Positions 1 to 12,070 of a DNA stretch of 64,000 bases are shown piece by piece. Position 1 is the first letter of the stretch; each line of letters begins with the position of its first letter. Where the stretch lies: contig CM037783.1 of assembly GCA_021229015.1 (NCBI GenBank), forward strand, positions 54,708,650 through 54,772,649. Reading direction: 5' to 3'. This DNA comes from Solen grandis (taxonomy: Eukaryota > Mollusca > Bivalvia > Adapedonta > Solenidae). A program made the position numbers and the translations under genes. Below the pieces are notes generated by a model, which worked only from the letters and a program-made list of their open reading frames with translations, had not been told where the DNA came from and searched no databases.

Positions 1-3000
1 ATGGCAAGTTTAGAAAGAGGACATCTCCATTAAACCCTCAGGGCACTTCATTTTAACTATCATGCAGGACCATCTTTTGAAAGAGTTACCGTGGCAACAA
101 GTCTATAGTTCATTTATCAGAGGTGGGAGACCTTTTACATCCCCACTCTCCTTTCCCTTCCCGACAGACAGAGTGTCCATTTCACATCCTTTTGCCGTCT
201 GCTTGAATGCCGATGGTACAGGTAAATTTGGCATGCCTCGGCTTTTAATGTTGGAAAGATTAATAGAACATACCTGCAGGCAAGTTGTATACAAGATCTT
301 CGCTGGTGACATGACTGTTTGGTATGGAACAGAGATTTGATAGATTGGTTTGATGGCCCAATGTGTCACATGGCCCCTCAGCCACAGGTGTATCTTGAAT
401 TACCTGGCCAACTCAGGTACAGCTCTGTAGCATGGACGCCCAACTGTTGGGAGGGGAGAGAGGGCATTACTCAGATATTTTCCCCTCGATGGTGGGAGAC
501 GGCAATTTGATTTTGCCAGTGTGTTATAGAGGAACATATCCAATTACATTTCTCTGCACCACTGGGCTGGCTCTCAAAGGAAATATTTATGGAGGTACAT
601 GGTTCACACAGTAAACAGTCTCAGTTCTGTGTAACGTCTAGTTTGCCATTTATGTCTTGGTTGCCATTTATTGCTTTATGAACAATTATAGATTTTGTTG
701 AAATTTCAAGAAAAGTCAGTCAGTTCCAACTTATCAAATTGTGAGGCTGAAAAAGTTAAAATGTTAGAATATAAAAACATAGAAAGATAGACTTTTTCCT
801 CCAGATGCTTGCTTGGAATTGCATTTTTTTCTTTTCTGCTGATTTCTCGCTTTAACATTCACACATAAATTTGAACAGGTGGCTCATTAGGAGACACTTT
901 TTAATCTCAATCATTAATTCAGTGTGAAAAAGTACAAGCAAACATAATTCCAAGAGGAATTTCCGCCAAATTTAAATTGTGGATGACCATAAGTGCAGTT
1001 AAATTCCATCCAACTCTAGAGATGATTAAAATCTTCCTTTTATCTGGTCGCTATGCCGACAGGCACATCCAGTTGAGAGGTTTGTTTGTTTAGAATTTAA
1101 ACCCTTCATGGTGCCATAAAGGGCTGGGGCTCTTGTGGCCATGTCTCTAAACAATGCAGGATTTCAAGGGGAATGGGGGGACAGTAGAGGTCACATGACC
1201 ACAGAGGTCATTCCTGGGGTTAAAAGAATTCAAATGGGAACTGAAATTTTCATGTAATTTTGGGAGGGATATATTTTAGACAAAATCATACATTTTAACA
1301 ATTCTAATTAAAGGATCTCTATTGTTTATTTTATGATTAAAAGCTGTATGGTGATTTAATTTTACTAAAATTTAAGTATGACAGCTTATTCAAAGAATAT
1401 TGCGTTGTGATTATTTCTGTGTGTCAGTCATTATGTAAAATAAAAAGGTTGTCCAGTATAAGCCACAATTTCAAGAGGAAAATGTGTCACTTGAACTTTC
1501 CATAAAGAGTTCCAAACAATGGAGAAATGCTAAAGTGCATGTTGTCAGCTGTTAAATCTTACCCAGTCTTCTTGAGTTTGAGACACACTGACAAACCAAG
1601 AGATATTATTCAAGTACTATTTCATTGTTTTTCTTCTACCACAGAAAACAAGGAGGTAATTATATAACATTTATTTAGGAATAATGCTTTTGATTGGGTA
1701 TATCATCATCAATGCTGAATCATCCAAGATCTTGTTCTTTGATGACAAAAGATGAACAGGAAATAGATATAAATAGTTTAGACATTTTGAGCTTGTCATG
1801 AGATATATGTCTTTATTTTATATTTGTCAGTGACATGTTGTAAATGGTTAAATAGTTAATCTCAAAGGATATCAATTTAGTCACTGAAATTAGACATATA
1901 GTAATTATACAAAAACTGAATGCCTGCTACTCCTCATTAGTTACAGTTGGGGCAATGATGAACTATTTTTGAATATCACAGAGCAAAGTGTAATTTCCAA
2001 GTTAGCGAAATGGTCGATCAGCATTTGAAGCGCAGTATTACCTTCTTTTGGAGCGGTTAGACACTCATTATTTTGTGTCATGAATCAGACATGTCTAAAT
2101 GCCAGTCCCTGTACAGCCTTGCAGATTTTGGAATTAAAATTCCATCTGTTCCAATTTGAATCCATGCCCGTCTGCTCTATTGCTGATAGAGTGGGGAGAT
2201 CAGGCTTGGCCCCATGCCAGGGCCTTTCGCGTTTTGGCAGCATGAATGTGGTGCTATTTATTGTTGTCATTTGTCCTGTGCAGGATGACAGCATAATGGA
2301 ACCTCAAGTCACTGTATTTAGATTTACAGTGACAGATAGCTATCGTGGAATTAACCGCCCTGGATGACATTTACAGAGTTGATTCCCCGGCCAGGTAACT
2401 GCGGACAATGACAATGTTTTTGTGGCCATTGTCATCCGCATACAAGAGAGTGGGGAATTAGCCTCAGGGAATGCCAGATTTTTATTGTAAAACATTTTTA
2501 TGGTCCTGTTCCAGCAATGACTTGACCTTGCCTTCAAAGTGAATTGTCGTCTGCTGACATTGTCGTCTGTGCTACAGTTACATAGGCTGTGGATCAGGGA
2601 AATTTATTTCATCTTACAGACTATAAATATGCTTATAGACACAAAGTCTGATCTATGCACTCTAGAAGTTTTTTTTTTGTTTTGTGATTTTTTCTTCCAC
2701 ATTTTTTTTTACTTCACTGTCAATTGAAGCACTCTTAGGGATGCATTATAGGAACAAATGTATAAGTACAAATGCTCTCAAACAAATGGCTGTCTCATAC
2801 TAGAAATCTTAAGTTTTCCGCAATTAAACAAAATCAAAGGAAGTTATCAGAATACGGGCAAAATCTGAGAAATCATCTTTGAGATAAATAGAAGAATTGA
2901 GCTAGATGTGATTTTTCTTACATTTACATTTTCTAGCAAGGAGATACCGGTAACGTTCCTTCTTTAAATGTAGCACAGACATTACTTTCTTGTCACGGTA

Positions 3001-6000
3001 GTCTTGATTCTAGATTTAAAGGAAAATAAACCTATTAGCCATGTATGGTCTTTGAGGGCGGTAATGTTAAACTTGAAAACCAAGCCGGGGCAAACACAAA
3101 AATCTGGTGTATTGAAAGGATGTATTGTATAGTTGCCCAGTCGAGAATTCAAGTGGAATAATTCATGCTTATAAAGTCTTGCAACCTCGCTTGAAGATGA
3201 ATGGTCATAGGACGCCTTGGTGACACAGATTAAAGTGCCAAGATTTTCGACTGGTTTACTGCAGGGGTATTTATTCAAGTCAAGCTTCCCATGACTAAGA
3301 TCGTTTTTGTAAATGGAATTGTTCCCAGATTATTTCTCACCCATTATACAAACTTGGGGAAATGGGATTGGTTTTCAAGAGAGAGGTGCAGGATATTAGC
3401 CTTGTGGGTTTAATTGTTTGAAAGCTTGCTCTGACGGGGATGTTTCTTCATACACAGACCACTCTGTTGCACCTCGTTCTGGGTAGCTCCGATTTCATGT
3501 AATATGCCTGAACCTAGAACAATGTTTATAGTCAGTGGTTTTTCAGGCTAGTTTGGGAAAGCTACACCTCAGAAAGGGATTCTGTTTGAAATCAAAGATG
3601 GGTTGTTTGCATGTTTTGTCACTTATTTGGGCGATATGCTTTCTGCAGAGTTTTCAGTTTTGAGACCGGTGTAAAGGGTACAAAACAGTTTAAAATTCCA
3701 TTTTAAGTTTTTAAACGGTATCATGGTATCACCTGGATGACAAAAGATATTTGTGGAAAGACAACAAAACTGTATGTACATGAAACTGATCTTTGGTTTA
3801 ACATCTGAGATCAGTGCAGATTCCAGATCTTATTCGGTATACATTTCCTTGGGCTGTAACCTTAAAATATACAACCCTTGACTTCAGTGTCTATCAGAAG
3901 CATATCTATTTCTCCGGTGATGCAGATTTTGCATTAACTGAAAAAATACACCAAAAACATACATTGAAAGAAAATCTGAGACAAGTCTTGAAATACCACA
4001 GGAGCTACTCCAACTTTGTATTATACTTAGTTAATATGTTATACTGTTTCTGTTTGTATTTATCTTAAATATAATTTTGATTTTAGCAAAAACAATAATA
4101 TTATTGTAGTCATCTTTGCACGGTTTTACTCTTAAATCTCCATTTCATCCCCCCAATCACAATGATAAATTATCAAAAGCAAGAACAAACTTTTAAGAGA
4201 ACTTAAGTCATCTCAAATGTAAGTGTCTATCAGGTTTTAAAGTTTTGAAAGCAGCTTATCGATCTTTTCCCACTTAACAGTCTGTAATAGCATCTTTTTA
4301 TAGTCAGGCATGCATCACCAAATTCGGGCCATATCTCACAAACTCTCAGTTTTGTATATTTAATGGTATTCTGAAACATTTGCGAATACCTGTGTTTGCC
4401 CTAGAGCTATTTGCCTCTCTTTCTGTTTTTTCCCTGACTGAATAAATAACTGTCATTGAATCATTGACTTCTGTTTTATCGGATGAGATGTCACTGATAA
4501 CATTGTTTCTCATGGAAAAAATGACAACAGTTTATGGTAACATCAAGGAAATGTGACCAGGCAGTTTGGCAGGGGCAAATTTGGGGGTTGGTGGCTGGGG
4601 GGGGGGAGGCATTTTTCAGATATAGTTATATAAATGATAGAAAGATGAAAGGATGAAATGTTAAAAACAGGGAGAATAAAGAAGGAAGTTTTTAGATGCT
4701 TTACTTAAAAGAATGCCTGCATTATAAGGGCTTGAATTTATTGCTAGAAATGATCACATCATTATACTAAATTAACAGTTGTAGATACAGGTAAATTTAG
4801 AAGCAGGTGTGTTGCTTAATTACAAACCATTCGATGTTTTTTGATTGCGTAATATATGCAAGCAGGATGTCTACAGCCAATCCTGGCTGCCTTTATGATC
4901 TCTGCCATGCTCCATCTAGTTAGGTGATGTCATCTTGTTGGGGTTCTGGGTTTAGGGGCGTTGTCATTGTATACCTGATCTGTTTTATCTGTAAATATAA
5001 GTTTCTAATAAAACCTGTCTCCTGTCTTTCTGTCCCATGCTCTTTACATCTTCTTTATTTCTCCCATTCTTTGTCTTGTCTCTCTTTATATTGACCTCAT
5101 CCACTTTCATCCTGTCTGTCTGTCTCTCAGATTCTTTTCATAAACATGTGACTTAACTCATTTGCTGCCGACAGTTTCCCAGGGAACAGTGCCTGATTGT
5201 AACCTGTCTCCCTGTTCTCTCTATCCCTGTCACAGGATGACATATGATTGGAAGACAGGTGTACCTGGAAGGAAACTCCCACCATTTATCATGTAGACAC
5301 ACCTGTTAAACCTGTGCATTACCTGCACCACCTCCCCCCACTCTCCCAAACATAGCACTCTCTCTCCTGATTAAGGCAAAAGCCTCTTTTTCATATGCAT
5401 CATACATTTGGAACAAAGTCTATCTTTCTACGCAGAAATTACTTCTCCTCGGTGTCAGGTAAATAAGATATGTAGCGAAAAAGCTTGAATTTCATGGTAG
5501 GCAAAGCATGACTGGTTTTGCCTGAATAAAGGAAACATACTGTTTATGGAAGAGTAGTAGCTCCAGGGTACATTCCTCTACATGATGATCTCTCTAAGGA
5601 AGATAGTGAACACTTGTTGACAGCTATAGGACTAGGGCTGGTGCGGTTCTGTCTCTCACTACACATACACCTGTGACAAGAGGAGGGTTTCTCCGGCATG
5701 AGTGTTGGTGGCATATGCCACTTTTTTCTCAGGTATATTTACAGATGAAATTAACTGGCTTAAAGAGGTGATGGGAATAGACGAATAGACGGAGCTCTGA
5801 CTTCCATAATCAGGTTTTTCTAATTTAATTGCTTCTCTTTTTTTCTGTCATTTTTCTCCTTTTTTTGGCTGTTTAATTGCTTGTACTTGGCAGAGACTGA
5901 GACAGAACAATTAAACTGTTCTGTGATTGTTCAGGAGACAAAAGGTGAAAAGGCAAGTGTATTCTGTGTAAACCTAGGTAAAAAAAAAGTGTTTGACACT

Positions 6001-8134
6001 CACAAAGAATGAAATAGTTGTAATTTTGTCTCTTTTTCTGTGATTTCTGAAGTCTGACAGGCAAGATGTGAATTTAATGTGATACTGTCTCTGGTTGGTG
6101 TATTACTTTCTCACAGATTTTAAAGGGAGCTCATTTTTTGTACACTTTCTTTGAAATTGACATCAATCTTAGAATTTCATTTTAAATTATTGCTATGAGA
6201 AGAAATGAAAATCCTTTTAGTAGATTTTCATGATAGAGGTGTGCTGGGTTCTGGTCCAGCGATTCTGATGATGGATCTCATAGGTAAGGTTCTCTTGGTA
6301 CGGTCTGCTGAACACAGATATGAAAGTTTAAATCAAGAACCAATATTTTTCATAGAGCGAACTAATTTGTAATGTTTTTGCTTATTTCCACCATCTTTGT
6401 GACTAAGATCAGAAGGGGGAGAGAAGTGGAAAAAAATGTAACACTCCTGTTTTTGTGTGAGTGACAGAGCACACTCACCTGTGCCGATGCAGGCATTCAA
6501 CAGGTAAAATCAATTAAAGCTAGGAACTTGACAGGGGCCGTTCAGTAAGACTTGGGGCACCGCATGGTACACTAGTTTGATTAATTTGAGGAGGAAACTC
6601 ACTTGGGAAACTTTTATTACTTATGGCATGTGTGTGTCGTGTTTTATTGATTGGATGAATGGAGTTTAATTAGGAAAGACTCTTTAATATGGAGATTTTG
6701 TGGAAGTTGGTTTAGAAATTGACTGAAAAAGGGAATTAAGTTTTAAGAATCTGGAGATAGTGTTGATTTGTGGAAATTTATTCTATCATGGTAAGAACTT
6801 TGTTTTTGAGAGTATACAAACAATGATTAAGCATAACTCAAAAACAACAATAAATTATTTAGTATTATAGGAAAGTACTTAAGAAAAAAGAAAAGAATGT
6901 AGTTGTCTATTGTTATTTGTTTTTGTCTTTATTTCTTTTTATTTTGTATTTGATTTTATGATTTTCTTTTTTTTTATGGCTTTGATATTTTTCTTCTGAA
7001 TTTTAATTAATTTATTTTTTTCTTCCTATTATATATTTGACACAACAGTTTAGTACTTTATATCTATTCTGCTGTGTTATGGATGGAAACCAGACTACAG
7101 ACATCTAGGAAGTTGTTGTTCTAAATGGTTTAAGGAAGAAAATGACACTTTAAGTGTAATGGAATCTGCATGAGCATTTTTCAACAAATAAGATGCTCTG
7201 TAGATTCAATTAACTTCCTTCCTTCTTCTTACCTTTTTTTATTTTCACATCACATGATTTCTCCTTTATGAACTCATTTTGTATTTGCATTTTTTAATGT
7301 ATTTGTTGGTTTTTATTTTATATTCATATTTTGATGGTAAGAAGTAAACAATTTTGTTGTGTGTATACTGACATAGGAGGCTAGGATCATGCCTCTAGTA
7401 CATAAAACTATGACAGTTTGTTTTCTTTTATCATGTTTTTTTTTGGTGTGTGTGTGGGGATAAGTTGCTAATTTGAATGATATTTGTTTTGAATGATATT
7501 ACCTATGACATTAGTGATAGTGTCAGTTTAATTTCAGCCACAGAAGTTTAATTTTCCAGTCAAAATCTAAATTTTTTATATTTTATTTAGTTGATTGTTA
7601 CTTTTACATCATTTAAACTTCTCTACAGCTGTTGTAGGTAAACACTGTTCAGAAATGTTGTCTAAGTGAGTGGGTTATATTTAAAGGGAGATAACCCAAA
7701 TATATTTTTTAGTACTGCATTGTATTCAGATATTTTGATGATGATTTCATACCAGTGATAATATTTTGTATGATAATTATAATATTGTTTTCTTTTCTTC
7801 ATGTAGTTACTTTTTTTTTAAATAAAATTATAATTGAGGTCACAATTAATATAAGTTAGATAATATAGATAATTTGTTTATTTATTTCAGCACAATATAG
7901 AAATCTATTAAAAAAATCATTTAGAGAGAACATTTTGAATTGGAATGATTTCAGTTTATAGGATTAAGTACTATCCTTTGCTGAAGTATATGCTTTTAGT
8001 AAAAAAAAATATAACAAAAAAACTTTATTTTTTATTTTTTTTTACTTACATTACTTTTAAATCCTTTTTTTATCAGCTCAATTCATATTTATAAGCTTGT
8101 TATTGTAAATAGATTATTCTTTGTCTATTTCCAG
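1..8134. other. Non-coding upstream/intronic region
   Basis: No convincing coding exon was found; open frames here are short (up to 98 codons) and lack recognisable domains. The right edge is a pyrimidine-rich tract ending in an AG acceptor (8133-8134), so at least the 3' part is probably the intron before the zinc-finger coding exon. The stretch up to about 5.8 kb has unusually mixed composition and few recognisable transposons, while 6.8-8.1 kb is strongly T-rich. A 12-G run lies near 4600. Islands near 400-620, 960-1240, 2000-2560 and 3000-3300 could be regulatory, but nothing in the sequence proves it. Confidence 0.5.
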
Positions 8135-8166
8135 GAGAGGCCTAGCAGTGTTGTTGTAGATGCACA
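8133..8166 (+). other. Splice acceptor and 5'UTR start of the zinc-finger exon
   Basis: A T/C-rich tract ends in CCAG (8131-8134), a good acceptor. The short leader that follows holds an in-frame stop TAG at 8143-8145 before the ATG at 8167. This supports 8167 as the true start and implies one or more untranslated 5' exons upstream. Confidence 0.6.
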
Positions 8167-11100
8167 ATGTCTGATGGCACTAACAAATTGGATGAGGAAG
8201 GGTCACCTACTGATGGCACTGTGAAGCGTGCAGGTCGGGCGAGAATCTGCAAGCAGTGTCGGTTTACTACTACTGACGTTCGGGAATTTTCTGCACACAG
8301 GCAACAGGCCCACGCAGATGAAAATACAGACGATAAAACAGTAATAAGAAAAAATAGTTTGAGGAGAAAGTCTTCAAATACTACAAATCCTGAGGATCAA
8401 AAGCCCAAAGATCAAACAACAGTTTCTGAAACAAAGGACAAAGTTGTTGAAAAAGATCAAGAAGGTAAAGAATCAGAACAAAAGTTAAAAAGGAATCCAG
8501 AAGAGGAAATGGAATCTGAGCAAATTTCGGATGAACTTTTAAACTCTTTAGCTCTTGCACCAAGGAAGCAGTTAAATGATATAAAATCAGAAAATGGACT
8601 GAGTATAAAACAGGACAAAAAGCAAACTGCAGATAGATTTGTTATGGATAGATTAAATGGACATAGTGAAGAAATGTTGACAAACAAAGATGAGGAACAA
8701 GATGATGAGCCCAGACTAGTGATTGATGATGAAAATGGTGAAAATGGTGAGAACTTGGACCTAACTGGATGTGAACCAGCACTTTGCAGGTCTGGCAACA
8801 TCCAAAACCGTACCTACCTCTGTGGTTTATGTGACTTCAGTACAACCAATGCCAAAAGTTACCTCCACCATCAGAGAGATGACCACAATGCTGACATAAT
8901 AATTTATGAATGTGACATTTGTGACTATGCCACCAAGTACAAACAAAAGTTACCACGTCATCGTAAGCTTCACTACACGGGCAAGGACAGTTTCACAGAA
9001 TCTGATCTTGACAGTAGCTATAATGAGAAAGAGTTCAGAGAAATGAAAGAGGAAATGAATGCTGCAAGTGCTCATATAGATCGTGTGAATGGTGATGATG
9101 AAATGGATGATGAAGGTGAGATTGAAGAGGATGAAGAGGAAGAAATGGTGGCTCTTGCTGGACTACCAGAAGAGAAAACTGTGCAAGAGATTCCAGAGGG
9201 AGCTCCTGTTGAGAGAAAGAAGAGAATCAGACAAGAAGTTGATCCCTTGAAATATTTTGAAGTGATGGATGACATAGGGGTTAAGTATGCCTGTTCCAAA
9301 TGTGGGAATGTATACAAATGGAGAAAGTCTCTCAATAAACACTGGAAAGAGAAGCACTTTGGAGAAACACCAGATTTGACAAAACCTCCACCAACTTTGC
9401 AGAATTACACTTTATTCTCAAGGTACAAGGCAAAGTTTGGTGGTCAGCCGCCCCCACCTGCAGCACCAAATGTTGTGTATGGTGCAGCCTCATCTGCCTC
9501 AAGAGCCAGTCCAGTTAGTCAGCAGAAGAGCAGGATGACACCAATCGCAATTAAGTCGGAAGAAAATCTAAACCATCTGTCGAATGTAGTCATGCCAAGA
9601 CAGATTGGTCCATTTATAGCTGGCACCAACCAAGATGTCCTGAGTGGTGCCATGGTCAGTCTTGCAAGTCATATGGATAAGAGAAATGGAGCAGATAGCA
9701 AAACTGACATCAGGAAGATAGTTGATATGCATAACAGAACAAGTGAGCAGCATGAAAAATCCAAATACCTATCTTCACAAAATGAGCCAATAGACTTCTC
9801 AAAACCTCTAGATTTTTCAAGAAAGACAGATGTCAAGTCTGAACTTGAGGGATGGAATGATACCAACAGTGAAAATGACAGTTTGCAAGAAATGCCTATT
9901 TCAATGGTTATGTCTCAAGCTAACAGCCAGATCATTTCAGCTATGAAGCAAAGTCAGAATTCAGGTGCTGACAGCCAGGATGGCCAGGGTCTCCAGTGTA
10001 TCAAATGCTCTTTTGTTGCAAAGACACTAGCAGAGTATAGCAGTCATATGTCTCTTCACCAGAATAAGAAAGCTTTCAAATGTGCTGAATGCCAGTCACA
10101 TTTCAATGGGGTTGAAGATCTAAACAAACACTTTATGGAATCACATTCTGAGAAAATCCAGGAGCACAAAGAGGCCATTCAGAAGATACCCCATGGTTTA
10201 CAGCAAACCTACCATCTTCTCAAGATGCCACTGGACTCAATCTCAAATCTATCTTCCCAGGAGCTTTTGTCAAGTGAGCCAAAGCAGTTGAAATGCAGCA
10301 TGTGCCAGTTTGTAGCCAAGTGGCCTGCTGAGTTGCAGAAACATGCAGTCTCACATTCAGAGGAGCGACCTTTTGTTTGCATGGTGTGTGGCTCAACATA
10401 TAAGTGGAAATGGGATCTTGTAAAGCACTTTGAAAAAAGCCATAGCACTCTACCAAACCCTTACAAGCGCCGTGAAGGTGGTGGTGTAATGCCATCAAAC
10501 AGTTCACCATCTACACCTCCTCTTGAGGCCATATCAAGATCAGCATCAGCCCTTATGGATGTCAGCATGTCAAACTACATGATGGATGATGATAGCCAAT
10601 CTGGGTCTCATGGCAAGAAGAGGCGCTTGTCTGAAGTTGATTCTCAAGATGGCGAGGACTTCTACCGTGAAATGTTGGAGAGACAAGTGAGGCAGAGAAG
10701 GGAGATGAGTGAGTCACCAGGCATGAATGAGAGGCTTCAGATGTCTAACAGAGGTTCAGATCAATCTTGGAAGAAAAATGGTGATAGTCAAAGAATGGAT
10801 GAAAGCATGGATTTTGATTGCTATGAGTACCAGACACCAAAAAGACAAGTGACTGAGGCATTGAAGCAGAGAATAACATATGGGAAACATCATGAAGAAG
10901 AATCAAAGCTAAAAAGTGATTCTAAGCATGCCAAGGCTGGCTCAGATGTTGTCTTGCCATATAAGTGTTCAGTGTGTGAGTACAGAGCCAGATGGCCCTC
11001 TGAGATATCCCAGCACATGAAGAACCATTCAAGTGAAAAGCCATACCATTGCCCAAGATGCAGTTACAAGAGCAAGTGGAAGTGGGATGTGGTCAAACAT

Positions 11101-12066
11101 CTTAGAAGATGTGGCGGGGGTACTGTGCATGATGTTATTGATACAACAAAGATGAAGAAGATGGCACCCCCGAATGTCATGGTGCTGCCACAGAACAATG
11201 TTCCACAGAAGCACAAGACTCCCCAGGCCCAGCCTGTGTTCCCTACAAGCCAGAGGGCCAGTTCTGTAAGTCCTGTCATGTCAACATCTAGTTCCAATGC
11301 TGAATCAGGCAGGGTCTCAACACCGAACTTCAGTATGGCCACTGGTGGACAAGACCATCCAGATTCTGTTGACTTTTCCCAGTCATACTACAGTGATGGC
11401 GAGAATGGCAAGCAGCCAGTTTTCCGCAGCCTTGTGAACCAAGGCATTTACCACTGCCTTGAGTGCCCATTCATAGGTAACAACCCTGCTGAACTACGCC
11501 GTCATTCCGTGCTTCATTCTGAAAACAAGCCATTCATGTGTAACATGTGTGGATACAGTTCAAGATGGAAATGCGACTTGAAGAAACACATGAAACTTTA
11601 TGGTCACTTCAACAGTTCAGCTCTAGACAGTAGTGATGATGCAGATACTACAGCTGAGAAATACATAGACCTTGATGATGAAAGTGATGAGGAGAACAAA
11701 TCTACACTCTACATGTGCCCCAACTGCCCATACAACTCTTACAAGAAGCAGGCTTTTAATCACCATCTTCGTATCCATGGCAACCTCATGGATGACTCAT
11801 CTGTGTCACCAACACCATCAAATGAGTCCTCTTCAGCAAAATACAAGTGTTCAAAATGTGGTTACCAAGGCAATGACTTATCTTCCTTCCTGCAGCATAA
11901 GCGCTCCCATAATCAGTCTGATGGCAAAACGAATGATTCTCCTTCTCCTTCTTCAGCCATGATGTCAGACCATAGAAATGGCACAATTTCGTCAGAGGTA
12001 TCCAACAGAACTCTTCACCTGAAGCATCGAAGGAAGCCAGTCAAGCAATTCAAATGTGAGATCTGC
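8167..12066 (+). CDS. Polydactyl C2H2 zinc-finger protein, part 1 (N-terminal ~1300 aa)
   Basis: Likely a nuclear DNA-binding regulator. Fourteen C2H2-type fingers are visible at residues about 28-49, 219-240, 249-269, 376-397, 611-631, 639-660, 710-730, 738-759, 934-954, 962-982 (ends H-x3-C, a C2HC variant), 1097-1117, 1125-1147, 1184-1204 and 1228-1248. A fifteenth begins at Cys1297. Several second fingers of pairs carry a tryptophan signature (KWKWDLVKH, KWKWDVVKH, RWKCDLKKH). Linkers include an acidic stretch (about 309-328) and PIDFSKPLDFSRK at 541-553, resembling degenerate CtBP-type PxDLS motifs. The start is fixed by an upstream in-frame stop at 8143. The frame runs on only to a stop at 12103-12105 because a 4-bp CTGC duplication (12063-12066/12067-12070) breaks finger 15; coding clearly continues at +1. 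Family assignment beyond C2H2 (REST-, charlatan- or ZNF462-like) is inference. Confidence 0.9.
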
Positions 12067-12070
12067 CTGC

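Noticed and set aside
12056..12066. ATG at 12056 as the start of a separate zinc-finger gene
   Set aside because: It overlaps part 1, lies inside a split finger and has no promoter or splice context; a 4-bp duplication explains the frame change better.
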